A DNA stretch of 64,000 nt. Origin: Saprospiraceae bacterium. GTDB taxonomy: Bacteria > Bacteroidota > Bacteroidia > Chitinophagales > Saprospiraceae. The stretch lies in contig JAIXOO010000139.1 of the NCBI GenBank assembly GCA_027486765.1, positions 1-64,000 of the forward strand. Direction: 5' to 3'. Of the stretch, positions 1 through 8,504 are shown one piece after another (position 1 is the first letter of the stretch; the number at the start of each line of letters is the position of its first letter). The notes under the pieces were generated by a model. The model was not told the origin of the DNA. It worked only from the letters and a program-made list of their open reading frames with translations, and ran no database searches. The position numbers were made by a program, and so were the translations under genes.

Positions 1-2363
1 AACACAATCTCCACCCGCTGGTTCGCCAGCCTTCCTGCCGGAGAGCTATTGGTAGCAATGGGTTGCTCTTTGCCGGAGCCTCTCGCCCGAATCCGTTCCA
101 TCGGCACCTGATCCATAACCAGCAAATCGGCAATTCTTTCTGCCCGGCGATTGGTCAGTTCTGTAGCGAAGTTGTAGGTACAATGATTGTTCGTATGCGC
201 TACGATCTCGATGGCCAGATCGGGATTTTCCTTCAAAAAGGCTGCCATGCGGTGTATCTCCGCATAAGCTGAGGAATCCAACTCACTCTGATTGCGCAGG
301 AATACAATGTTTTCCAGCACAATGGTTTTTTCTACAATGGGGTCAAAAAGCTGGATGTCCTGTTCCAGTTCATTGCCAGCAATAACCATGAAGGTGTCCA
401 ACATCGTGGTTGATTCTGAGGCTGGACGAGTAGATGGGCGGTATTGAAACCCCCGTTCGATGCGCAATTGACCTTCTATTTTAATGCGAATTTGCTGATT
501 CATCGCTGCGGATTGCGCTGCAAGCATCCGCATATCCAGGAGGGTTCGCAGGTAATTGCGCACATCCGTTTTGATCTGGGTGGTCAGATCATTTTGGTTT
601 TTTTGCAAAATGTAATTGGAAATTTCACGAGAAACCTCCTCCTGCCATTCAAAACAAGGACTAAAAACCCCTTGCCACTTAGCCAGATCAGCTTCTGGTA
701 GCAACAACAAGGTTGGGTTTTTCAGGATTTGTTCTTTTTGCTCCCGCCAGATGGCTCTTTCATCCGCTTTGACTTGTTTGTCTTTTCTTTTGACCTCTTC
801 AGTCAACATTTGTAGAATGAGAGACTGAGCAGTGGCTGGCAAAATTTCCCAGCGTTGCTGGATTTCGATGAGGCGGACAAAATCTTCGAAAACGGTAGGA
901 ATAAAGGTTTCAATGGGGCTCGACTGATCGTTGGGTTTGAGTGAGCCATCGTGAAATTTCAACAAGGCTTGCTGTTTTTGCGCAGCCGCGTAGTCTCCAC
1001 GTAGTTTATTCAACCCGGATTCCAACGTTTTGAAACTAATGGAGGCGGTATCCTCCCATTGCTGCAAAATTGAAGTTACATACCTTTGCCGCTCTTTATT
1101 CAGGTTTTTGATGGCCACCAGATTCTGATTGTAAGCCAATTGGAGCGCTTCAATTTCCTCCTCTACCTGTCGATAAGTAGGGTTCGCACCGATCATGTCG
1201 CTCATCATGTCGTCGCTGTCTTCCCGTTCAATGGCGGCAGGTCCTTTGCGCAGCAAATTGTAGGTAGGCGAAAAAAACTGCCCAGACAGGGCGTTGACAG
1301 TCATCTCGGCATTGCGGGGCAAAAGCAATTGATATTTTCCTTGCAGGTTGCTGATGCCTTGTCTGAGCACCCGGGTATTGCGTTGGGGGTCAAAGTAGTT
1401 CAGGCTCACCGTAACATTGCTGGCTGGATTTTTGGATTGCGGCAGATAGACTTGGCCTTTGACCAAAATAACCGCCTGAGCCCTTAAAGAACCAGGGAGA
1501 TTGCCGCTGAGGATCCGGGGGATTCTGGCCTCTGTTCGGGTCCACCAAGCTTTTTCACCGATTACGGAAGTATAAAAACCCCATTCATCGTGTTCAGAAT
1601 TGAAATTTGAGCCCAAGTTGACCGGAGTACTCCATTCTGTCCAGGAATTGGCGACTCGGCGACTCATGTACAAGTCCAAGCCACCAAAGCCAAGGCGACC
1701 GTTGGTAGCAAAGTAGAGGGTTTGGCCGTCAGCAGCCAAAAAAGCACTGCGCTCCTGTCCGGAAGTATTGATAATTGACCCCAGGCTTTGCAGGTTTTTC
1801 CACAACAAATCACCTTCTCGTTGGGCCACATAAATATCGCTTCGACGGCTAGTGCTATCGGGATGGCTCAGGCACAACAATAAGGTTTGGCCATCGTTGC
1901 TGACAAAACCGTGCTGAATCTGGAAGGCCGAATCCCAAGGCTCAATTTGCATGTTTTGAGGAGCAGACCAACTGCGGAAACTGAGTTTTGATTGGGCGAT
2001 ACTTTTTTTTCCCGCTTCGTCTTCCATCAACAAGTAGAGCTCATTTTCATCCAGATTGATGGCCAGACATTGATCGTTTTGGTCTGAATTGATGGGCATT
2101 CCGATATTGACGGGCCGGCTCCATTGATTCTCACTCACGTTTTGACAAATCCAAATATCTGCCAGATCGGAGCGCCCAAAATTGGCATGATTGCCTGCTT
2201 CACTATACAACAGTAGGCTGCCATCAGGGCTCAATACCGGGGCATAATGTGGGAAGTGCTGCTGGTCATTTACACCGATACGCCTGGTATCCTGTGCCTG
2301 TAGCCCGGATTGACCGAGCCACAGCCACAGGAATAGCGCCAGGATATAGGTGTAAAAAGGCAT
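1..2363 (-). CDS. PD40-repeat / OmpA-family outer membrane protein (3' end cut by window)
   Basis: At least 787 residues are encoded; the frame stays open to the window edge, so the extreme C-terminus is missing. A signal peptide (MPFYTYILALFLWLWLGQSG) starts the protein. Residues about 25-480 contain PD40/WD40-like strands such as HYAPVLSPDGSLLLYSEAG, followed by a short carboxypeptidase-regulatory-like segment (VKGQVYLPQSKNPASNVTVS) and a helical, Gln/Glu-rich stretch. The visible end is an OmpA peptidoglycan-binding domain (IVLENIVFLRNQSELDSSA, then ELTNRRAERIADLL and LANQRVEIV). Proteins of this build are common in Bacteroidota and are thought to tether the outer membrane to peptidoglycan, often near gliding/T9SS functions. 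Start chosen at the ATG opening the signal peptide. The family call is firm; the specific role is unknown. Confidence 0.88.
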   Translation of the reverse strand, partial: MPFYTYILALFLWLWLGQSGLQAQDTRRIGVNDQQHFPHYAPVLSPDGSLLLYSEAGNHANFGRSDLADIWICQNVSENQWSRPVNIGMPINSDQNDQCLAINLDENELYLLMEDEAGKKSIAQSKLSFRSWSAPQNMQIEPWDSAFQIQHGFVSNDGQTLLLCLSHPDSTSRRSDIYVAQREGDLLWKNLQSLGSIINTSGQERSAFLAADGQTLYFATNGRLGFGGLDLYMSRRVANSWTEWSTPVNLGSNFNSEHDEWGFYTSVIGEKAWWTRTEARIPRILSGNLPGSLRAQAVILVKGQVYLPQSKNPASNVTVSLNYFDPQRNTRVLRQGISNLQGKYQLLLPRNAEMTVNALSGQFFSPTYNLLRKGPAAIEREDSDDMMSDMIGANPTYRQVEEEIEALQLAYNQNLVAIKNLNKERQRYVTSILQQWEDTASISFKTLESGLNKLRGDYAAAQKQQALLKFHDGSLKPNDQSSPIETFIPTVFEDFVRLIEIQQRWEILPATAQSLILQMLTEEVKRKDKQVKADERAIWREQKEQILKNPTLLLLPEADLAKWQGVFSPCFEWQEEVSREISNYILQKNQNDLTTQIKTDVRNYLRTLLDMRMLAAQSAAMNQQIRIKIEGQLRIERGFQYRPSTRPASESTTMLDTFMVIAGNELEQDIQLFDPIVEKTIVLENIVFLRNQSELDSSAYAEIHRMAAFLKENPDLAIEIVAHTNNHCTYNFATELTNRRAERIADLLVMDQVPMERIRARGSGKEQPIATNSSPAGRLANQRVEIV

Positions 2364-2392
2364 ACATCGTTTTTTTGCCCTTTAGAGCTTGT

Positions 2393-3493
2393 TTAAACGT
2401 CATAGGTGATTTCTACTTCCGCAGAAGTAGGATGCGATTGACAAGTCAGAATAAATCCTTTGCTTACTTCCTCATCGTCCAAAGCATAACAAGCGTCCAT
2501 TTTCACCGAACCTTTCAGCACCTTGGCCATACAACTGGAGCAAGCACCCGAAGTACAGGAATAAGGTGGATCTAGTTTTTGATCCAGCATTGCATCCAGG
2601 ATGGTTTTGTTGGGCGCAACGGCAACGGTATGAGTCTGCCCATTGAGTATTGCAATGACCTGAGCCCCACTTACGCCACTTACTTGAGGAGCATCGGGAT
2701 CAAGATTGGTGGTGAAATGCTCAATGTGGATGTGCTTTTTATCGATGTTTTGTTGGTGCAAAGCGTGTTCCACCACGTTAATCATTGGGCCCGGGCCACA
2801 GATGAAATACTCGGTTTCACGGGCATTGCTGGCATTTTCCAACAAAAAACGATTGATCAAAGCGCTGTCAACCCGTCCTGTCAAACCTTCCCAGGAAACG
2901 CTACCTTTAGCAAAAAGCCCCGAAAGTCCTTTGGGCTTTTCCCGTTTGGGTTGGCTCAGGGTATGGGTCACGCTCAATTGACCGTCGTAACGTTTTTGCA
3001 ATTGTTCGAGCTGGTTGTAGAACAAAATCGACTCTTCGCTGCGGTTGCCATACAAGAGGTGTACCTTACTTTGGGGTTCTTCTTCCAGGATGGTTTTTAG
3101 GATGGCCATCAAGGGAGTGATGCCACTTCCTGCACCAAAGAGGTAGTACGTTTTGCGCTGGTCCCCATCAAGGGCAGGCGTAAAGCGACCATCAGGTTGC
3201 ATGACCTCTACTTGTTCGCCTACTTTGAGTTTGTCGGCGATGTAGTTGGAGACCAAACCTTTTTTCACCCTTTTTACCGTTACCGCAATGTCACTTTCCA
3301 AAGGGCTGCTAGACATGGAGTACGCACGGCGTACTTCTTTGCCATTGATGGAAAATTTCAAAGTAAGGTATTGACCTGCTTTGTACGCAAACTCAGATTT
3401 TATATCTTCGGGAATGCCAAATGCTACCGTAACGGCATCGGCAGTCTCCGGGCGGATTTCTTTCACCGTTAGGGTAAAAAATTTCTTGCTCAT
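2393..3493 (-). CDS. PaaE-like FAD/NAD(P)H reductase with C-terminal [2Fe-2S] ferredoxin domain
   Basis: A 366-residue electron-transfer protein. The FAD domain (about 1-110) has the flavin motif RRAYSMSS (55-62). The NAD(P)H domain (about 112-250) has GAGSGITP (120-127) and CGPGPM (232-237). A plant-type ferredoxin domain (about 275-366) has cluster ligands Cys313, Cys318, Cys321 and Cys351 (C-x4-C-x2-C-x29-C). The domain order matches PaaE, the reductase of the phenylacetyl-CoA epoxidase, and Hmp-like reductases. No paaABCD genes are nearby; the divergent neighbour is an AlkB-type di-iron hydroxylase 254 bp away, so it may feed electrons to that enzyme in place of rubredoxin/rubredoxin reductase (inference). 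The catalytic domains are clear; the partner is not proven. Confidence 0.88.
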   Translation of the reverse strand: MSKKFFTLTVKEIRPETADAVTVAFGIPEDIKSEFAYKAGQYLTLKFSINGKEVRRAYSMSSSPLESDIAVTVKRVKKGLVSNYIADKLKVGEQVEVMQPDGRFTPALDGDQRKTYYLFGAGSGITPLMAILKTILEEEPQSKVHLLYGNRSEESILFYNQLEQLQKRYDGQLSVTHTLSQPKREKPKGLSGLFAKGSVSWEGLTGRVDSALINRFLLENASNARETEYFICGPGPMINVVEHALHQQNIDKKHIHIEHFTTNLDPDAPQVSGVSGAQVIAILNGQTHTVAVAPNKTILDAMLDQKLDPPYSCTSGACSSCMAKVLKGSVKMDACYALDDEEVSKGFILTCQSHPTSAEVEITYDV

Positions 3494-3501
3494 ATCTTTG
3501 T

Positions 3502-3637
3502 TGTTGAGGAGTTGAAAAATTGAGAAGGTTGAGAGAGTTGAGAAGGTTGAGGCTACCGCAGCGGTATTGACATTGCCAGTGTCAAAATTGCTGTGGTAGC
3601 CTCAACCTTCTCAACCTCCTCAACTTTCCTCAACCTT
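3502..3637. repeat. Intergenic palindromic element, GTTGAG arms, copy 1
   Basis: The left arm is made of GTTGAG/GTTGAGAAG words and the right arm of their complement (CTCAACCTTCTCAACC). Between them lies an inner stem GGCTACCGCAGCGGTATTG with complement ending GGTAGCC. It lies between divergent promoters and so may be transcribed in the 5' leader of the reductase gene. Three related elements occur at 6242-6358, 14918-15046 and 45697-45747. Confidence 0.8.
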
Positions 3638-3747
3638 CACTCTAACACAGTTTCACGTTTTCAGTTTTGAGGAGGCAAAAATAATTAAATGTTTGGGAGT
3701 TCTTGAGGAACTATGTCATTGAATGCACAGCACAAAAGTATTTACCG

Positions 3748-4812
3748 ATGAAATGGAGTGATTTGAAGTACCTGATTGCCTACACTGCTCCTTTGGCGAC
3801 CCTTTGGGGCTTGTATGAGCAAGGCCATTGGTCTTTCGCGGGCATCTATGTCGGCTTTGTATTCATTCCATTGGCGGAATTGATCAGCCCGGCTTCAGTG
3901 CGCAATTTGTCGCCGCAGGAAGAAGAACAAAAACTCAGCATGTGGTTTTTTGACCTCGTGTTGTACCTTAATGTTCCGTTGCTTTACTACATTTTACATG
4001 TATATTTTCAGCAGGTCTTTGCGGGGAATAGCGCTACCTATGAATTGATTGGCATGACTTGTAGTGTGGGCCTGATTGTAGGCACCATTGGCATCAATGT
4101 CGCCCATGAATTGGGGCACCGCAGCAAAAACAGCGAACAAACAATGGCCAAAATTTTACTACTGAGCGGCCTGTACATGCATTTTTTTATCGAACACAAC
4201 CGGGGCCACCACAAACACGTAAGTACAGATGCTGATCCCGCTTCGGCGCGTTTTGGCGAAAACATCTACACTTTCTGGCTGCGTTCGGTAATTGGCTCCT
4301 GGCGCAATGCCTGGAAACTGGAAGCCGAACGTTTGCAAAAAATGGGCATATCCTGGTTTTCCTGGCAAAACGAAATGCTGCGTTTTCAGGTAATCCAAGT
4401 CGGGTATTTGCTCTGTGTTGGGTTGGTCTACGCCTGGTGGATGCTGGGGTATGCCCTGGCTGTAGCGGTTTTTGGTTTTTTGTTGCTGGAATCAGTCAAT
4501 TACATCGAACACTACGGCTTGCGTCGAAAAACATTGGCCAATGGGCGTCCCGAACCCGTCCAGGCCTGGCATTCCTGGAACTCGGACCACGAATTGGGGC
4601 GCATTTTTTTGTACGAATTGACCCGACATTCGGATCACCATTTCAAGGCAAGCCGCAAGTATCAGATTTTGCGGCATTTTGACGAAAGTCCACAATTGCC
4701 CTTTGGTTATCCTACTTCCATCATCATTGCTTTGTTTCCACCCTTATGGTTTACATTGATGAACCCCAGGGTAAAACAAGCACAATTACGGCTTTCAATG
4801 CCAACCACCTAA
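3748..4812 (+). CDS. alkB: AlkB-type alkane/fatty-acid hydroxylase (membrane non-haem di-iron)
   Basis: A 354-residue integral membrane hydroxylase. The histidine boxes of the AlkB family are all present: HELGH (120-124), EHNRGHHKH (149-157), NYIEHYGL (about 251-258), NSDHELG and RHSDHH (293-298). They would coordinate the di-iron centre that inserts oxygen into terminal C-H bonds. Four to six hydrophobic segments lie between the boxes. The frame is open 15 codons upstream to a TTG, but the ATG giving MKWSDLKYLIAY is preferred. The next gene begins 2 bp after the stop, so the two are probably co-transcribed. No rubredoxin gene is in the window; the divergent [2Fe-2S] reductase is the obvious candidate donor. 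Substrate (alkane, fatty acid or xylene-type) cannot be read from sequence. Confidence 0.9.
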   Translation: MKWSDLKYLIAYTAPLATLWGLYEQGHWSFAGIYVGFVFIPLAELISPASVRNLSPQEEEQKLSMWFFDLVLYLNVPLLYYILHVYFQQVFAGNSATYELIGMTCSVGLIVGTIGINVAHELGHRSKNSEQTMAKILLLSGLYMHFFIEHNRGHHKHVSTDADPASARFGENIYTFWLRSVIGSWRNAWKLEAERLQKMGISWFSWQNEMLRFQVIQVGYLLCVGLVYAWWMLGYALAVAVFGFLLLESVNYIEHYGLRRKTLANGRPEPVQAWHSWNSDHELGRIFLYELTRHSDHHFKASRKYQILRHFDESPQLPFGYPTSIIIALFPPLWFTLMNPRVKQAQLRLSMPTT

Positions 4813-4814
4813 CG

Positions 4815-5522
4815 ATGCAACAAACTGGCAAACTGTATTTGATCCCGGTGCCCTTGGGCGAAACGGCCCACCATACCATTCCTCAATATGTAAAGGAGTG
4901 CCTTTGGCAATTGGACTATTTTATTGTGGAGCGCGCCAAAACCGCCCGGTATTTCATCAAGGCAGCTCAACATCCACGCCCACTGCCGGAATTGGAGATG
5001 GTAGAGCTCAGCGAGCATACCAAAGAGGCGGAGTACCGTTCCTTTTTAGCGCCAGCCCTCAGTGGCCGAAATATCGGCCTGATGTCGGAAGCGGGCTGCC
5101 CAGGGGTAGCCGATCCGGGCGCGGCAGTAGTCGAACTCGCACACCGACAGGGCATTCAGGTGCTGCCACTCGTAGGCCCTTCTTCAATTTTACTGGCGCT
5201 GATGGGGTCAGGGATGAACGGGCAAAAGTTTTGCTTTCAAGGGTATTTGAGTGCCAAAAAGCAAGACCTGGGGCAACAACTCAAACGCCTGGAACAGCTG
5301 GTCGAACGCGATCAATGCACCCAGATTTTTATTGAAGCACCCTACCGCAATCAGCAGATTGTTGCCGCCGCGCTTCAGCACTTGGCGCCCCAAACGCGTT
5401 TGTGTATTGCCGTGGATTTGACTTTGCCCAGCGAATACATTATGACTCGGAAAGTAGAGGAATGGAAGCGGAATCCGCCAGCGGATTTGCACAAACGGCC
5501 GGCGATATTTTTATTGGGTTGA
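4815..5522 (+). CDS. SAM-dependent methyltransferase, RsmI/tetrapyrrole-methylase superfamily
   Basis: A 235-residue protein with the RsmI-type layout: N-terminal KLYLIPVPLGE, the SEAGCPGVADPGA loop, the LVGPSSILLALMGSGMNGQ segment that lines the SAM pocket, FIEAPYRNQQ, and the tail HKRPAIFLLG. True RsmI 2'-O-methylates C1402 of 16S rRNA. This shorter Bacteroidota form lacks the usual C-terminal extension, so the rRNA target is only probable. The start is the ATG 2 bp after the alkB stop; an upstream in-frame start would lie deep inside alkB. Probably translated from the alkB message. Confidence 0.85.
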   Translation: MQQTGKLYLIPVPLGETAHHTIPQYVKECLWQLDYFIVERAKTARYFIKAAQHPRPLPELEMVELSEHTKEAEYRSFLAPALSGRNIGLMSEAGCPGVADPGAAVVELAHRQGIQVLPLVGPSSILLALMGSGMNGQKFCFQGYLSAKKQDLGQQLKRLEQLVERDQCTQIFIEAPYRNQQIVAAALQHLAPQTRLCIAVDLTLPSEYIMTRKVEEWKRNPPADLHKRPAIFLLG

Positions 5523-5566
5523 GTGCCTGAATTTTAGCTTTCTCAAGACCTATTTGTTAAACTTAG

Positions 5567-5690
5567 GGGCGATAAAAAAATAAGTGATCATTTTGCCAGA
5601 GGATTAGATGAGTAAACGTTTCATTTCAAGTGTCTTATCTAATTCTCTGGCTCAGGAAAAATGATCACTTATTTTTGCCCACTACTTAGA
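5567..5690. repeat. GGGCGATAAAA palindromic element, copy 1
   Basis: About 115 bp, starting GGGCGATAAAAAAATAAG and ending CTTATTTTTGCCC, with a second internal stem CCAGAGGATTAGAT / ATCTAATTCTCTGG around a short loop. A near-identical element lies at 34349-34470 and a partial one at 20891-20926. Stem differences between the two full copies are partly compensatory. It fills the gap between the methyltransferase gene and the next gene. Confidence 0.85.
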
Positions 5691-5767
5691 TGTTTTGACT
5701 TTATTTGCAGCGTGAAAACCATTTCGACAGCCATTCAATATGGCTGAATCTTTGAACACACTCGACC

Positions 5768-6241
5768 ATGATTTTTATAGACGAAAAAACCATCGACCTT
5801 GCCATTGACGCCATCAGTGATTCCGATGAGCGCTATGATGCTGCGCTGGCATCCATCGAAAGCCAACAGGCTGAAATGATGTCTTATCTGTTTGCAGAAG
5901 ACGAGGCGACTTTTAATGAAGATGAGAAGGATTTCCTTTTGTACCTGCTCCTGATCATCTGGGAATCGGTGCGAACCAAGGTTGAAAAAATCAATCCAAT
6001 CCCTGCCTCGGCCATTTCCGATGTTGAAGAGGCCAGCTGGGAATCTTTGGAAGCCAGTGTAGGTAAAAAATTCCGGGATCGGCTCGATCCTTTCTTTGAG
6101 GCCACCAAACAAGAAGATTTGTTGGCTTTTGTGGAGGATGCACTCCTCGATGACGACGATACGCCAGTCACGAAAGAAGGCCGCGAGCCAATGTTTGTGA
6201 CTTTGAAAGCTGTGATTGATTGTTTGGATCAGTTCAATTAG
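5768..6241 (+). CDS. Small acidic cytoplasmic protein, unknown function
   Basis: A 157-residue protein without signal peptide or membrane segment, rich in Asp/Glu (for example DALLDDDDTPVTKEGRE near residue 130) and predicted mainly helical. I do not recognise a family. It starts at an ATG (MIFIDEKTIDLAIDAI) 77 bp downstream of a palindromic element, and another palindromic element begins directly after its stop codon. It faces a lipoprotein gene on the other strand. The length, clean start and codon usage like its neighbours support a real gene. Confidence 0.65.
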   Translation: MIFIDEKTIDLAIDAISDSDERYDAALASIESQQAEMMSYLFAEDEATFNEDEKDFLLYLLLIIWESVRTKVEKINPIPASAISDVEEASWESLEASVGKKFRDRLDPFFEATKQEDLLAFVEDALLDDDDTPVTKEGREPMFVTLKAVIDCLDQFN

Positions 6242-6358
6242 AGGTTGAGGAAGGTTTAGGGAGGTTGAGAAGGTTTAGGCTACCGCGAGCGATGTTGACA
6301 TTGCCTTTGTCTAAGTCGCTCGCGGTAGCCTAAACCTTCTCAACCTCCCTAAACCTTT
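6242..6358. repeat. Intergenic palindromic element, GTTGAG/GTTTAGG arms, copy 2 (bidirectional terminator position)
   Basis: The arms read GGTTGAGGAAGGTTTAGG and the complement CCTAAACCTTCTCAACC. The inner stem GGCTACCGCGAGCGA pairs with TCGCTCGCGGTAGCC, and the loop includes TGTTGACATTG. It fits exactly between the stop codons of two convergent genes: it starts one base after the upstream stop, and its last base is part of the opposite stop. It therefore probably ends both transcripts. Confidence 0.85.
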
Positions 6359-6825
6359 TACTTGCATTCCACCTTCCCCAGATACGTCCCAATCTTTGCA
6401 TTGGCCGGGTCTTTCAATACCAGTTTCCCGCCAGTGCTTTCAGTGAGTTCTCCGGTCATTTCACCAACCGCGTCGGCCTCAATGACGAAGATTTTTTCTT
6501 CAGCTTGTTCACTTCCCTCAATTACGTAGTCCCAGTCGGCGGTTACTTTGTTGCCATCTAGAGTGCCAGAAAGGTCACCGCGGGCACCATCTTTTTCCCA
6601 GGGTTCCCAGGCCATATACCCCGTTACTTTCGTTCCTTCAATGGTTAAAGTCAGGTAAGTAGAGTCTTGACCTTCAGTGAAGAGGTAACAAGTAGTCCCG
6701 TCTTCGACAGTGAATTCGCCTTCTGTGCTGGTTTCTTCCTCGGTGCTTGGTTTGGCTTTTGGCTGGCAAGCCACAAAGGTGATTGCCAAAATCAGGCAAG
6801 CGCATAATCTGAGTAGGTTGGACAT
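6358..6825 (-). CDS. Putative lipoprotein, unknown function
   Basis: A 155-residue protein with a lipoprotein signal peptide: hydrophobic CLILAITF followed by lipobox FVAC (Cys20), then a Lys/Thr/Glu-rich linker and a beta-rich domain (TYLTLTIEGTKVTGYMAW, GTLDGNKVTADWDYV). The pattern resembles small Bacteroidota lipoproteins that fold as beta sandwiches; no named family is recognised. The gene is monocistronic, convergent with the upstream gene and separated from the next gene by 120 bp. Membrane anchoring is well supported; function is unknown. Confidence 0.72.
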   Translation of the reverse strand: MSNLLRLCACLILAITFVACQPKAKPSTEEETSTEGEFTVEDGTTCYLFTEGQDSTYLTLTIEGTKVTGYMAWEPWEKDGARGDLSGTLDGNKVTADWDYVIEGSEQAEEKIFVIEADAVGEMTGELTESTGGKLVLKDPANAKIGTYLGKVECK

Positions 6826-6945
6826 TGGATATCGGTTTTTAATGTTTTAATGGATCAAGGTAACAAGGCTTGGGAAAATACTTGAGCAAACCCACTGTAT
6901 TTTTCCCAAAAGCCCCTAATTTCAAGACTTAATCTACTTCGGTAA

Positions 6946-7620
6946 ATGGATTTTTTCAACACCTTATTGCTCACACTGCGCCTGGCGGGCGTTACGACTG
7001 CAATTTTGCTGGTTTTGGGCATTCCCATTGCCTACCGTTTGGCGTATACACGTAGTTTTTTAAAACCCGTTTTTGAAGCGCTGGTTAGTTTGCCACTGGT
7101 GTTGCCACCTACGGTGATTGGGTTTTATTTGCTGATTGCTTTCAGTCCGAATAGCGCCTTGGGGGAGTGGTTGCAAAACAACCTGGACATCCGCCTGGTG
7201 TTTACCTTTGAAGGCCTGGTGTTGGGCTCGGTCATTTATAGTTTTCCCTTTATGGTACAACCGCTCCAATCGGGCTTTGAACACTTGCCTCCGCATTTGG
7301 CGGAAGCTTCCTATACCCTGGGCAAATCGTCCTGGGTTACCTTGTGGCGGGTTCTGTTGCCCAACATTCGCCCGGCCTTACTGAGTGGGATTGTGTTGTC
7401 TTTTGCACATACGGTGGGGGAGTTTGGGGTGGTATTGATGATTGGGGGGAATATTCCTTCGGTTACGCGGGTGGCTTCGATTGCCATCTACGACGAGGTG
7501 GAAGCGCTCAATTTTGCTGCCGCCAATCAGTATGCTCTTACTATGGTTGTCCTTACTTTTGTTTTTTTGGTGTTATTTTTCCGCTTTAACCGCCGCTCAC
7601 AACAATGGATCACTCGATAA
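6946..7620 (+). CDS. modB: Molybdate ABC transporter permease ModB
   Basis: A 224-residue inner-membrane permease with five to six hydrophobic segments. The EAA loop that docks on the ATPase is clear (EASYTLGKSSWVTLWRVLLP), as is the ModB/CysT-type segment HTVGEFGVVLMIGGNIP. It overlaps modC by 16 bp, so translation is coupled. A modA gene for the periplasmic binding protein is not adjacent: the upstream gene is an unrelated lipoprotein on the other strand. Specificity for molybdate rather than tungstate or sulfate is inferred from family resemblance. Confidence 0.88.
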   Translation: MDFFNTLLLTLRLAGVTTAILLVLGIPIAYRLAYTRSFLKPVFEALVSLPLVLPPTVIGFYLLIAFSPNSALGEWLQNNLDIRLVFTFEGLVLGSVIYSFPFMVQPLQSGFEHLPPHLAEASYTLGKSSWVTLWRVLLPNIRPALLSGIVLSFAHTVGEFGVVLMIGGNIPSVTRVASIAIYDEVEALNFAAANQYALTMVVLTFVFLVLFFRFNRRSQQWITR

Positions 7621-8462
7621 GCCACCTCAATTGTAGTTTACAACTCAAGGATTCTCAGCGCTCCTTCCACCTGGAGGTCGACTTACAGCTCTACCAAAAG
7701 GAACTGCTGGCCTTGACTGGGCCATCGGGCAGTGGCAAAACGACGATTCTGCGCATCCTGGCCGGACTGGAAAAAAGAGCCAAAGGGCGTTTGTGGGTAC
7801 AAGGTGAGTTGTGGCAGGATTCCACAAAAGGCCTTTTTTTAGCCCCTCAGCAGCGTTCGATTGGGGTGGTATTTCAGGATTATGCGCTTTTTCCCAACAT
7901 GAGTGTGGTGCAAAACCTGCAGTTTGCCCTGCCTAAAACCGAAAATCACACCCTGATTGAGGAGTTACTGGAGGTGATGGATTTGCAGGAACTGAAAATA
8001 GCTTACCCTCGGGAATTGTCAGGTGGCCAACAACAAAGGGTGGCCCTGGCCCGTGCCCTCGTGCGTCGCCCCAAATTATTGTTGCTCGACGAACCCCTTT
8101 CAGCACTGGATACCCAAATGCGGGAGCATCTACAAGGGTTTATCCGTCTGCTCCATGAGCGGTATGGGCTGACTACCCTTTTGATCAGCCACCATCCCGA
8201 AGAAATTCAACGCCTGGCCGATCGGGTGATTGTTATGGAAAAAGGAAAGATCATTGATGGAAGTTTGACCCAGGAAGCGAGACCTAAGGGTTTGTTGCTG
8301 CGTGCCATCTGGTTGGTGCCGCAAAATGGGCTGATTCGGGTGCAATTGGGGGACAATGAGTTGCAGATGCCGCAGTCTGCGAAAGTATTTTCGGATTATC
8401 TTCCGGGGCAAGAGGTGTGGATTCGGATGGTGTCGGCGGTGGGGTTTGAGGTATGCGATTAG
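7605..8462 (+). CDS. modC: Molybdate ABC transporter ATP-binding protein ModC-like
   Basis: A 285-residue ATPase. Walker A GPSGSGKTT (about 39-47), Q-loop VFQDYALFP, signature LSGGQQQRVALARAL and Walker B LLLLDEPLSALD are intact, followed by the switch histidine in ISHHPEE. The C-terminal 60 residues (RAIWLVPQNGLIRVQLGD) look like a single, short TOBE-like module; canonical ModC is about 350 residues with a fuller molybdate-binding domain. It starts inside the last codons of modB. Together they energise oxyanion uptake, with the binding protein encoded elsewhere. Confidence 0.85.
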   Translation: MDHSISHLNCSLQLKDSQRSFHLEVDLQLYQKELLALTGPSGSGKTTILRILAGLEKRAKGRLWVQGELWQDSTKGLFLAPQQRSIGVVFQDYALFPNMSVVQNLQFALPKTENHTLIEELLEVMDLQELKIAYPRELSGGQQQRVALARALVRRPKLLLLDEPLSALDTQMREHLQGFIRLLHERYGLTTLLISHHPEEIQRLADRVIVMEKGKIIDGSLTQEARPKGLLLRAIWLVPQNGLIRVQLGDNELQMPQSAKVFSDYLPGQEVWIRMVSAVGFEVCD

Positions 8463-8504
8463 GAAAAATTGAAGTGATGGTAAAAAAATCAATAATTTGT
8501 GATT

